Source: DASUBV01 sp963822485 (GTDB taxonomy: Bacteria > Actinomycetota > Actinomycetes > Streptosporangiales > Streptosporangiaceae). From it: a DNA stretch of 64,000 nt. The notes under the pieces are model-generated. The model was not told the origin of the DNA. It ran no database searches and was given only the letters and a program-made list of their open reading frames with translations. Positions 35,035 to 42,577 of the stretch are shown here, piece after piece (positions within the stretch are counted from its first letter, which is position 1; each line of letters begins with the position of its first letter). The translations under genes were made by a program, and so were the position numbers. The DNA lies in contig CAWGHW010000037.1 of NCBI GenBank assembly GCA_963822485.1, forward strand, positions 1-64,000, in the 5' to 3' direction.

Positions 35035-35083
35035 ACGGTTGACAGTAGCCCGCCTGCACGACAACCGTCAACCATCCGGTTGA
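35027..35083. promoter_or_regulatory. paired ArsR operators
   Basis: TCAACCATACGGTTGA (35027-35042) and TCAACCATCCGGTTGA (35068-35083) are near-identical palindromes 41 bp apart, about four helical turns, so two dimers would lie on the same DNA face. The first covers the ATG of the ArsR gene at 35032-35034. Confidence 0.75.
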
Positions 35084-35905
35084 GGGTTCCTTCCGATGGA
35101 GGCGGGGCCGCTTCTTGCTGTTATCAGATCGGGCTAGGCGGCCGGCGCACGGCGCCGCACGGCCCACGCCGTCCGGCGCCGGTAGCCGGACGGCCCCTGC
35201 GCGCTCGAACGCCGTCTCTGTTTTCCAGTATATGCAAAGGCGAAGCGTTAATTCGCCAGAAATCGGACCGGGAGCATTTTAATACTTCTCACATTTTCCG
35301 CAAGCCTTTATCACTGGTATTCCTGGTACCTTTCTTTTCCCTGACGCTGGCTACGAGAATGGAGTGACGGTGAGCGAAGAGAAGGCCCGGAACGTCGGCC
35401 CGGCCGGCATCGACATCGCCTACGAGCGCTTCGGAGAGCCCCACGACCCGCCGGTGCTGCTGCTCATGGGCGGCGGCGCGCAGATGATCAGCTGGCCCGA
35501 CGGCTTCATCGCCGACCTCGCCGCCCGGGGCCTCCAGCCGATCCGCTTCGACAACCGCGACGTCGGGCGGTCCACGCATATGGCCGACGCGCCACCGCCG
35601 GACCTGACCGCGGCGCTGGCCAGAGACCTGTCCTCGGCCTCCTACACGCTGTCCGGCATGGCGGCTGACACCGTCGGGCTGTTGGACGCGCTCGGCCTGG
35701 CCAGCGCCCACCTGGCCGGTGCGTCGCTGGGCGGGATGATCGCCCAGACGGTGGCCATCGAGTATCCGGACACTGCGTGCGCGGGCTGCATAGGCGGGCG
35801 GCGTGAGCCAGGACTGGCTGTGCGGCGGGCTGCGCGGGCTCGACGCTGTGACCGATGGGGCAGGTGTGAGCAGCGAGGCGAGCGTCCATGGTGCCTGACC
35901 GGGGT

Positions 35906-35947
35906 GGACCATGATCCCGTAGCGTTAGCGGGCTCATAGCCCGCTAA
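35906..35947. repeat. palindromic unit with conserved head, copy 1
   Basis: Head GACCATGATC (35906-35915), then GTTAGCGGGCT (35923-35933), loop CAT, and AGCCCGCTAAC (35937-35947), a perfect 11-bp stem. Confidence 0.65.
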
Positions 35948-36141
35948 CACTCCGCCTTGATGACGGCCCCCATTAGGGCCACCCGGAACCGGGTGATCCG
36001 GCCGGACCTAGCCTGTGGTGCTCGAGTCTGCAGCGACAGACGGGGCTGACTGGGCAGGAGTGACTAACGGGGCGGATGTAATCGGCAACAGGAGCGGCCG
36101 ATGGGACGGGCCCGGCCTACGTGGCGGCATCGTCGGGGGTC

Positions 36142-36187
36142 GACCATGATCCTGGTGGATTTGGGCCACCCGTGGCCCAAATCCACC
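36142..36187. repeat. palindromic unit with conserved head, copy 2
   Basis: Head GACCATGATC (36142-36151), then GGTGGATTTGGGCCAC (36154-36169) pairing perfectly with 36172-36187 around a 2-nt loop. The stem core closely resembles the palindrome at 49948-49987. Confidence 0.7.
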
Positions 36188-36892
36188 ACCTTCACAACGC
36201 GCCCCCGACAAACCCCATCGGGCCCCCAGCCTGTCCCGTAGGGAGCTAGGTCAGGCCGAGCCCAAGCGCCCCACCAAGCCCGGGCGCAACGGGCTGGGCG
36301 GGCCACGCCCCGGGCACAAAGGGCTGGGCGGGCACGCCCCGCTGGGCGGGCATCCCCAGGGCACAAAGGGCTGGGCGGGGGCGGGTCCGGTCGCTGACCT
36401 CGATGATGTCCACCACCGGCGACCGGGCGGTGGGCCAGGCGGACCTCGAGACGCTGGCCCCGCTCATGGGCCTGCCGACCAAGACGCGAGAGGACGTGAT
36501 CGAGCAGCAGGTCCGGGCCTTCCAGGTGATCGGGTCACCGGGCTTCCCGTTCGACGAGACGGCCGTACGGGACCGGGCCGGGCGGGCCTACGACCGGGCC
36601 CACGACCCGGTCGGCGCCGCCCGGCAGTTCGTGGCCGCCGTCGCCTCGGGTGACCGGACCGGGCGCCTGGGCTCCGTGCGCGTGCCCGCGCTGGTCCTGC
36701 ACGGGTCCGACGACAAGATGTGCGACGTCAGCGGCGGCCAGGCCACGGCGGCCGCCATTCCTGGCGCCGAGCTGGTGGTGTTCGACGGCATGGGCCACAG
36801 CCTGCCGCGCGAGCTCTGGCCCGCGATGACCTCGCACATCGCCGACCTCGTCCGGCGCGCCGAGGCCGCCCGGACCTGACCAGTCGGACCGG

Positions 36893-37078
36893 CTATTCCT
36901 CGGTCTGGTCGTCGAGCGCGGCGCCCGGCGCGTTGGTCTTCACCGACTCGATGCCGTTGAGCGCCGACTCCTTGCGCTCATAGGCCTCGCTCGTGGCGAT
37001 GACCTGCCCGTTCCCGGCGACCAGGTTGAAGTGGTACTTGCCGCTTGAGCCCTGCTTCAGCACGAACTTGCCCGCCAT
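36893..37078 (-). CDS. DUF1508 (YegP-like) small protein
   Basis: 61 residues from ATG 37078, with AAGGGGG 8 nt upstream. MAGKFVLKQGSSGKYHFNLV and VIATSEAYERKESALNGIES form one YegP repeat, the usual domain of about 50 residues. E. coli YegP has two such repeats; here there is one. A small cytosolic beta-alpha protein of unknown function. Confidence 0.85.
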   Translation of the reverse strand: MAGKFVLKQGSSGKYHFNLVAGNGQVIATSEAYERKESALNGIESVKTNAPGAALDDQTEE

Positions 37079-37132
37079 CGGTTCCCCCTTGATCAGACTG
37101 CGGACCTGACTCGCGCCCATCGTCCTACCCGG

Positions 37133-37627
37133 TCAGGACGCCTTCGAGTCCGCCTTGCCGGCGGCGAGCCGGCCCACGACCAGGGTGACCGCCACCAGCA
37201 GGAACCCGAGATCCAGCAGCATCTGCAAGGTTTGCAGCCCGCGGGCCAGCTGGCTGACCGGAACGATGTTGCCGGTGCCCGCGGTGCTCAGCGTGCCCAT
37301 GGTGAAGTAGATGGCGTCGAGGTGGGTGAGCCGGCTGCTGAAGTTGCCGGAGGTGCCGTAGGTCCAGTAGATGACCGAGAACATGCTCACGAAGGTGAGC
37401 AGGTAGAAGACCAGGTCAAAGTAGATGCCCAGCGGCGAGCGGACGACGTTCATGTACTTCGCGACAATGAAGACAATGCTGGCCGCGGAGACGGCCGCGA
37501 ATCCGCCGATCAGCCAGAAATTAAAGGAGTCGCCCTGCGGCTGCTTCAGGAAGCCGAAGATCAGGGCGCCCAGGATGAGGGCCCGGCTGAGCCCGTACCT
37601 GATTATCCGCAACCTCTTCGTGAGCAT
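37133..37627 (-). CDS. small potassium-channel-like membrane protein
   Basis: 164 residues, four predicted membrane helices (ALILGALIFGFL, FAAVSAASIVFIVAKYM, DLVFYLLTFVSMFSVIYW, LDLGFLLVAVTLVVGRL) with a pore loop between the last two: AIYFTMGTLSTAGTGNIVPV. This is the ion_trans_2 layout, but the filter is TAGTGN in place of TVGYG, so selectivity cannot be assumed. It lies after the DUF1508 gene on the same strand's opposite side (54 bp upstream of it) and may be co-transcribed with it. Confidence 0.75.
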   Translation of the reverse strand: MLTKRLRIIRYGLSRALILGALIFGFLKQPQGDSFNFWLIGGFAAVSAASIVFIVAKYMNVVRSPLGIYFDLVFYLLTFVSMFSVIYWTYGTSGNFSSRLTHLDAIYFTMGTLSTAGTGNIVPVSQLARGLQTLQMLLDLGFLLVAVTLVVGRLAAGKADSKAS

Positions 37628-37734
37628 CCTTCGGCCTTAGGCTATTCCGGATTTGCCCGACAATGGTATACCTGCCGCGCCGGAGCGCCAGGGCGCGCTC
37701 AAGGCCGGGGCCACTGCGACGGCGCGCGCGATGG

Positions 37735-38268
37735 TCAGGTAGCCGGGCTTGTCTTGATGTAGGTCAGGCTGAAGTCGTGTTTCCACGTCTGGCCGTCCGC
37801 TGAGACTTCCCAGGCGCCCGTGATCTTGTTCCCGTCATCGGAGATCTGGCCGGCGTAACGCTGCCAGAAGCCGGGTGCCTCGCGCCATAGCTTCCAGATC
37901 CCGCCCTGGAGGGTCATCTGGTAGATGCGCGCGACGCCGCGCGAGTCGTAGTAGTGCTGGGTGAAGGTCTCAGGTTCGGCGCCCGCGCCGATGATCGCGA
38001 TGCCGCTGGGGGCCGCGGGGTGTTCGTTGATGAATCGCTGGGTGAGGAAGAACCGGCCCTCCAGCCATTCGAAGGTCGTCCGGCCACCGCGGCCGGTGAA
38101 GGCCGGGCTGTCCGGGCCGAAACGGCCGGCCTCGAACGTGGCCTCCATTTCCCACTGGCCGATCAGCGCATCCAGGCGGCCGAGCGACGCGGGCCGTTCG
38201 GGCGGGATGTCGCGTGGGCTGCCCGGGTGAGTGCCGGGGGGCTGGTCTTGCTCGCGGTCGGCAGTCAT
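37735..38268 (-). CDS. DUF1579-like barrel protein
   Basis: 177 residues from ATG 38268 (MTADREQDQPPG). LGRLDALIGQWEMEATFEAG, TTFEWLEGRFFLTQRFINEH, ETFTQHYYDSRGVARIYQM and TWKHDFSLTYIK follow the pattern of small lipocalin-like DUF1579/SRPBCC-neighbour proteins. The frame is open far upstream but in the wrong frame for the DoxX gene. It lies downstream of the ArsR and DoxX genes on the same strand, 56 bp after DoxX. Function unknown. Confidence 0.7.
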   Translation of the reverse strand: MTADREQDQPPGTHPGSPRDIPPERPASLGRLDALIGQWEMEATFEAGRFGPDSPAFTGRGGRTTFEWLEGRFFLTQRFINEHPAAPSGIAIIGAGAEPETFTQHYYDSRGVARIYQMTLQGGIWKLWREAPGFWQRYAGQISDDGNKITGAWEVSADGQTWKHDFSLTYIKTSPAT

Positions 38269-38324
38269 TGCGTTGTCTCCTGTCCGGTCAAGGATGTTTC
38301 CTGGCGCCCGGCAGGCTGGGTGAC

Positions 38325-38763
38325 CTACCGCGGCAGCTGCTGGTGTTGCCTGATGACTGCGGCCAGGCTCCTGGTCTGCTCCCGCCGGTGCCAGGCGATG
38401 AGCGCGAACGCGGCGCACAGCGGGACGGTCATCACGACGGCGGCGCTGTGCAGGACCGCGATGTTGATGATGGTGGCGCCGGCCATGTCGGCGGCGAGCC
38501 CGGCGGCGGCCAGCCCAGCCAGCCGCGGGATGAGCAGCCCGATGGCCCCGGCCAGTTCGGCTGTCCCGACCAGGTAGCGCAGCCACTGGCCTGGTCCGAT
38601 CTGGCTGAACATCACCGTGGCGGAGTGCGCGCCGGCCAGCTTGGGGACGGCAGCGACCGCGAAGACCGCCGCCAGCAGGATCTGCGCGGCCCGCAGCAGG
38701 GTGTTCGCGGTGACTGCGCGGACGGGCCTGGCCGGCCTGCGCGCGGGTAGTGGTGGTGGCCAT
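38325..38763 (-). CDS. DoxX-family membrane protein, apparent frameshift near the start
   Basis: The start MATTTTRAQAGQAR (ATG 38763) is in one frame; the DoxX body VRAVTANTLLRAAQILLAAV, FAVAAVPKLAGAHSATVMF, GTAELAGAIGLLIPRL is in another. Removing one base from the GGG at 38724-38726 fuses them into a normal four-helix protein of about 145 residues. Without the correction only the ATG at 38615 remains, lacking the first helix. DoxX-like proteins are membrane partners in redox or stress functions. It belongs to the ArsR-DoxX-DUF1579 unit. Confidence 0.72.
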
Positions 38764-38874
38764 GGTGGTGTCCTTCCTGGTCTGCCGCGGGGCGCGGGCG
38801 CGACCCCGGGGGTATGCGGGCAGGGCCGGTGTCAGCTGCCCTGCGGCATGCCGGGTTCTGCGGTGATCCGGGTC

Positions 38875-39234
38875 TTACTCATCGCCGTTCCCTTTCGCTG
38901 TGTCGTCTTCTGCTGCCTGCAACGCGGCCAGCAGGTCATCGAGCCGCTCGTGGCTTTCATCCCAGAACCGCTGGTAGAGGGCCAGCCACGTGGTCACCTC
39001 GCGCAGCGGTCCGGCTTCCAGGCGGCTGAGCCGGGCGGTCGCCCGCCGCGTCCGCGAGACCACGCCCGCCTGCTCCAGCACCTTCAGGTGCTTGGAGATC
39101 GCCGGCTGGGACATGGCAAACGGCGCGGCGAGCTCTGCGACGGTCGCCTCGCCGTCGGCCAGCCGGGTCAAGATCGCCCGCCGGGTTGGGTCGGCGAGAG
39201 CCCCGAAGACGAGGCTGAGCCGGTCCGCCGCCAT
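38875..39234 (-). CDS. ArsR-family regulator
   Basis: 119 residues, MAADRLSLVFGALADPTRRA. Winged helix: VAELAAPFAMSQPAISKHLK, VLEQAGVVSRTR, then the WDESHERLDDLLAAL tail; no Cys ligands. An inverted repeat covers the region immediately 5' of its ATG. It heads the unit with DoxX and the DUF1579-like gene and is probably its repressor. Confidence 0.9.
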   Translation of the reverse strand: MAADRLSLVFGALADPTRRAILTRLADGEATVAELAAPFAMSQPAISKHLKVLEQAGVVSRTRRATARLSRLEAGPLREVTTWLALYQRFWDESHERLDDLLAALQAAEDDTAKGNGDE

Positions 39235-39235
39235 T

Positions 39236-39269
39236 TATAACCACCTACTTCTAAAACTAGATGGTTATA
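39236..39269. promoter_or_regulatory. ArsR operator
   Basis: TATAACCACCTA (39236-39247) and TAGATGGTTATA (39258-39269) form an inverted repeat with one mismatch, 1 bp upstream of the ArsR start. The sequence is AT-rich against its surroundings and, like the operator of the other ArsR gene, has AACCA..TGGTT at its core. Confidence 0.7.
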
Positions 39270-39509
39270 GACTGCATCACCGGCCGCCAGCTGTCAACGT
39301 CCGGCGGACCAGGAAGCCACCGGCCCCCGCCGGGACACCAGCCGCCGCCGGTAACCGTCACCAGGGCAGACCGCCTGGCGGGCCAAGCACATGGGCGGGG
39401 TCAGACAAGATGCCCAGCGAGCCTTCCTGCCCAAGGCTGCCTGACCTTCTTGTCGTCTCTGCGGGCTAGGACGACGGCGCCGCTCACACTCATCGGCGGC
39501 GGCGGTAGC

Positions 39510-39515
39510 TAGGAT
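39510..39515 (+). promoter_or_regulatory. -10 box of a leaderless gene
   Basis: TAGGAT is 6 nt before ATG 39522. Confidence 0.5.
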
Positions 39516-39521
39516 CGCGAC

Positions 39522-39851
39522 ATGGCCGCGGAGCCAGCGGACCCGGTGTGGGAGGCGTTCGTCGTCGCGATGCTGGCGGCGGGCCCGGCCAGGGAGCGGC
39601 CGTCGCGGTACGGCGGCAAGCCCGCGCTGTACACCGACAAGCGGGAGATCGCGCACCTGGAGGCGCCGGGCGTGATCGACCTGCGGATCACTCAGGCAGG
39701 CTGGTCGCGGCTGAGGACCGAGTTCGGCCAGGACCAGGCGGTGCGGCATGACCGGAGCCGGCGCGACTGGATCGAGCTGCACCTCACCTCCGCCGAGGAT
39801 GTCCCCCGCCTGGGCGGGCTGCTGATCACGGCCATGAACGCCAACAGATGA
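39522..39851 (+). CDS. luciferase-domain (DUF5519) family protein
   Basis: 109 residues, MAAEPADPVWEAFVVAMLAA. SRYGGKPALYTDKREIAHLE, VIDLRITQAGWSRLR and RRDWIELHLTSAEDVPRLGG match the small DUF5519 family, named after a region in a luciferase but without known activity. Monocistronic with a probable leaderless start; convergent with the beta-lactamase-type gene. Confidence 0.72.
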   Translation: MAAEPADPVWEAFVVAMLAAGPARERPSRYGGKPALYTDKREIAHLEAPGVIDLRITQAGWSRLRTEFGQDQAVRHDRSRRDWIELHLTSAEDVPRLGGLLITAMNANR

Positions 39852-39886
39852 CCCGACCGCCCCGCCCCCGCCCGGCCCCGGCCCGG

Positions 39887-41074
39887 TCAGTCGTTGATGG
39901 CCTGGTAGGCGCCGGCCCAGAAGTCCCGGTACACGGCCGGCGGCCTCGGTGAGGTCATCGACCGCTGGGTCAGCAGCACCCCGATGAGCTCCTCGGCCGG
40001 ATCGACGTAGAACGACGTGCCCGTCCCGCCGTTCCACCCGAACGATCCCGGCCCGGGCCCCAGGTCGGTCCGCCGGGTGACCACGTTGAGGCCGAAGCCC
40101 CAGCCTCCCGCGCCGGCGAAGAACAGGCCGTTCTCCTCCCGCTGCTGCTCGGTGAGCTGGTCGGTGGTCATCACCTGGACCGACGGCCGGGATAGCAGCC
40201 GCCGCCCGCCGTAGCGACCCAGATGCAGCATCATCGTGCCGAAGGCCAGCAGGTCGTCGGCGGTGGAGACCAGCCCGCCGCCCGCGGACGGAAAGGCGGG
40301 CGGCTGAGCCCAGGCCGACTGGCGGGGGTCGTCGGTGAGCAGCAGCGAGCCGTCCTTGGGCCGGTAGGCGGCAGCCAGCCGGTCCAGCTTGGCCGCGGGC
40401 ACGCTGAACCCGGTGTCGGCCATGCCCAGCGGCGCGAACAGCTGCCCGGCCAGGACGTCGCCCAGCGGCTGGCCGCTGGCCCGGGCCATCAGCACGCCCA
40501 GCGCGTCGGCGGGCGTGTGGTAGAGCCACTTCTCCCCCGGCTGGTAGAGCAGCGGCAGGCGGCCCAGCCGCTTCATCCACTCGTCCGAGTCGACGGGCGG
40601 GCTCGCCGGACCCGGCTCCAGCCCGGCCTCGGCCATGGCCCGGCCGAGCGGATGGTCGGACATGATCATGCCCAGGCCCATCCGGAAGGTCAGCAGGTCC
40701 CGCAGGGTGATGGGCCGGACGGCGGGCACGGTGTCATCCATCGGCCCGTCGGCATCGCGCAGGACGCGGCGGTCGGCCAGCTCGGGCAGCAGCTCGTCGA
40801 CCGGATCGTCGAGCCGCAGGCGGCCCTCCTCGACCAGCGCCATCGCGGCTACGGCGACGACCGGCTTGCTGACCGACGCGATCCGGAAGATGGTGTCTCG
40901 CGCCATCGGGCGCCCGGCGCCGCCGGCCTCGGTGGTGCCGACCGCGACCACGTGCGCCTCCCCGCGCCGGGCCACCAGCGCGACCAGCCCTGGCACCTGG
41001 CCGCTGTCGACATGCCTGGCCAGCACCTCGCGCAGCCGCCCGAGCCGCGCCGCCGACAGACCCGATCCGCTCAT
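39887..41074 (-). CDS. serine beta-lactamase-type hydrolase/esterase
   Basis: 395 residues, MSGSGLSAARLGRLREVLAR. Active-site SxxK in FRIASVSKPVVAVAAMAL, the Tyr motif as WLYHTPADALGVLMARA, and a C-terminal WNGGTGTSFYVDP region. No export signal is seen. This is the class C-like group of cytosolic esterases and peptidases, usually not a resistance enzyme. Confidence 0.88.
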   Translation of the reverse strand: MSGSGLSAARLGRLREVLARHVDSGQVPGLVALVARRGEAHVVAVGTTEAGGAGRPMARDTIFRIASVSKPVVAVAAMALVEEGRLRLDDPVDELLPELADRRVLRDADGPMDDTVPAVRPITLRDLLTFRMGLGMIMSDHPLGRAMAEAGLEPGPASPPVDSDEWMKRLGRLPLLYQPGEKWLYHTPADALGVLMARASGQPLGDVLAGQLFAPLGMADTGFSVPAAKLDRLAAAYRPKDGSLLLTDDPRQSAWAQPPAFPSAGGGLVSTADDLLAFGTMMLHLGRYGGRRLLSRPSVQVMTTDQLTEQQREENGLFFAGAGGWGFGLNVVTRRTDLGPGPGSFGWNGGTGTSFYVDPAEELIGVLLTQRSMTSPRPPAVYRDFWAGAYQAIND

Positions 41075-41253
41075 CCTCAGCTCCTCCGCGTCCTGAATCC
41101 TGTCCCGCCGGTCGCTGCCTCGCCGGTCACCAAGGTAGACGGAAGGACGGGACGGGATTCATCGCCTCGCCGGGACCAGGGCCAGCCGTCGATGGACCAG
41201 GACTTGCCGTTCCAGCGCTCGAACCGCGCCACATGCCAGGAGACCGTTAACCG

Positions 41254-42306
41254 ATGGCCCGGCCGCGGGCGATCATGAGACGCTCGGGCGTGCCTCACGC
41301 CGACGTCCACCAGGGAAGCTACGAGTCAGCCGCGGCCGGCGGGCCGGTCGAGTACCGGGTGCTCACGCCGCCGGGCTGGACCGGCGGCGAACGACTGCCG
41401 CTGATGCTGGTGCTGCACGGCGCGAACTCCTCCGCCGCCACCCTGGAGGCCCAGCTTCCGCTGTACGAGCAGGGCTGGGCGGACGGGACCCTGCCCCCGG
41501 TGCTGGCCGCCTGCGCGAGCACGCCGACAGCCGGCGGGTTCTACATCGACCAGGCCGAAGGCGGGCGCTGGGAGTCGCTGGTGGCCCGGGAGTTCCCCGG
41601 TCACCTGGAGCGCGAGTTCGGCGCCGACCTGAGCCTGCTGCTGATCACCGGCGGGTCCATGGGCGGCTACGGGGCGCTGAAGATCGCGTTCAGCCAGCCG
41701 GACCGGTTCATCGCGGTGGCGGCGCTCGAGCCGGCCGTGTTCCCCGGCGAGAGCGCCGGTCAGGTCCGGCCGCGCAACACGCTCGGCGAGCTCGGCGAGC
41801 TGCTCGCGGCGATGCGGGACAGCCCGGCGGGCTACGCCAGCAGCCACGTGGTGGCCCGGCTGCGCGGCAACGCTGACGCCATCCGCCGCAGTGACCTGGC
41901 CATCCTGGTCGAGTGCGGCGACGAGGACTGCTTCAGCCTGATGGACGGCGCGGAGTACCTGCACCGGGTGCTGTGGGATCTCGACGTCAGCCACGAGTAC
42001 CACCTGGTCCGCGGCGCCGATCACGTCGGCCCGCGGATGGCGGACCGCCAGGCCGGCATTCTCTTGTTCGTCGGCGATGCCCTGAAGCGGGCCCAGCAGC
42101 GCGCGGCGGGCACGGGCGGCGCGGAGGTGCCCGCCGAGTTCCGCGCCTGGCTGGAGGCCGGGGCGGCGGGCAGCCCGCCGCCGGTCGATTTCAGCTCGGC
42201 CGCGGGCCCGGCCGTGCTGCGGCTGATGACCGAGGCGCAGCGGCGGGACGCGGCCGAGCAGGATCCGACGGTGACCCGTCGCTACGGGGTGCTGCCCTCG
42301 CTCTAG
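41254..42306 (+). CDS. alpha/beta-hydrolase, esterase-D/PHB-depolymerase-like
   Basis: 350 residues if started at ATG 41254; ATG 41275 (MRRSGVPHADV) is equally possible. RVLTPPGWTGGERLPLMLVL, oxyanion HGANSS, nucleophile LLITGGSMGGYGALKI, acid in VECGDEDCFSLMDG, base His in LVRGADHVGPRM. No signal peptide. The C-terminal extension (about 280-350) is not part of the fold. Confidence 0.82.
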   Translation: MARPRAIMRRSGVPHADVHQGSYESAAAGGPVEYRVLTPPGWTGGERLPLMLVLHGANSSAATLEAQLPLYEQGWADGTLPPVLAACASTPTAGGFYIDQAEGGRWESLVAREFPGHLEREFGADLSLLLITGGSMGGYGALKIAFSQPDRFIAVAALEPAVFPGESAGQVRPRNTLGELGELLAAMRDSPAGYASSHVVARLRGNADAIRRSDLAILVECGDEDCFSLMDGAEYLHRVLWDLDVSHEYHLVRGADHVGPRMADRQAGILLFVGDALKRAQQRAAGTGGAEVPAEFRAWLEAGAAGSPPPVDFSSAAGPAVLRLMTEAQRRDAAEQDPTVTRRYGVLPSL

Positions 42307-42577
42307 CCCTAGCTAGCGCGTGCGGTGACTGAGTTACTTGGTGACGCACGGGACGGTACGGGCGACCTGCCAATAGGGTTCGAACGCGACATGAACGCAC
42401 AGATCGTCAATCCCTAACAAGGGTCGCTCGCGGCGACTCTCCGCAGGCCCGGCCGACCTGGCCGGGCGGAATGCCCCTGGCGGAGGGCGAGTGAACTCCG
42501 GTGCCGGCGGGCACGTGGTGGCCTGGGCGACATAGTGTCGGAGGGAGAGCGTTGCGACACCGCAGTGGAGGCGCGCC

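Larger units (their letters stand above)
35772..36381. mobile_element. 610-bp non-coding insertion in a hydrolase gene
   Basis: Exact ends follow from the restored reading frame of the interrupted gene. The insert encodes no recognisable protein. It carries two palindromes, each behind the head GACCATGATC (35906 and 36142), and three degenerate copies of a 30-bp direct repeat (CGGGCRCAAMGGGCTGGGCG core, 36281-36380). I see no terminal inverted repeats and no target duplication. It may be a MITE-like or REP-composite element, or a leftover of a larger event. Confidence 0.6.
35370..36879 (+). pseudogene. alpha/beta-hydrolase split by a 610-bp insertion
   Basis: The 5' part (35370-35771, GTG with GGAG 5 nt upstream) encodes GPAGIDIAYERFGEPHDPPV, LMGGGAQMISWPDGF, IRFDNRDVGRSTH and the nucleophile elbow GASLGGMIAQ, ending EYPD. 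The 3' part (36382-36879) continues RVRSLTSMMSTTGD, has the acid and base regions LVLHGSDDKMCD and VFDGMGHSLPREL, and ends at TGA 36877-36879. Deleting 35772-36381 joins the halves in frame into a normal 299-residue serine hydrolase with a complete triad. As it stands the 5' frame runs on into the insertion and stops at 35937-35939. The gene is thus a recent disruption. Confidence 0.82.
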
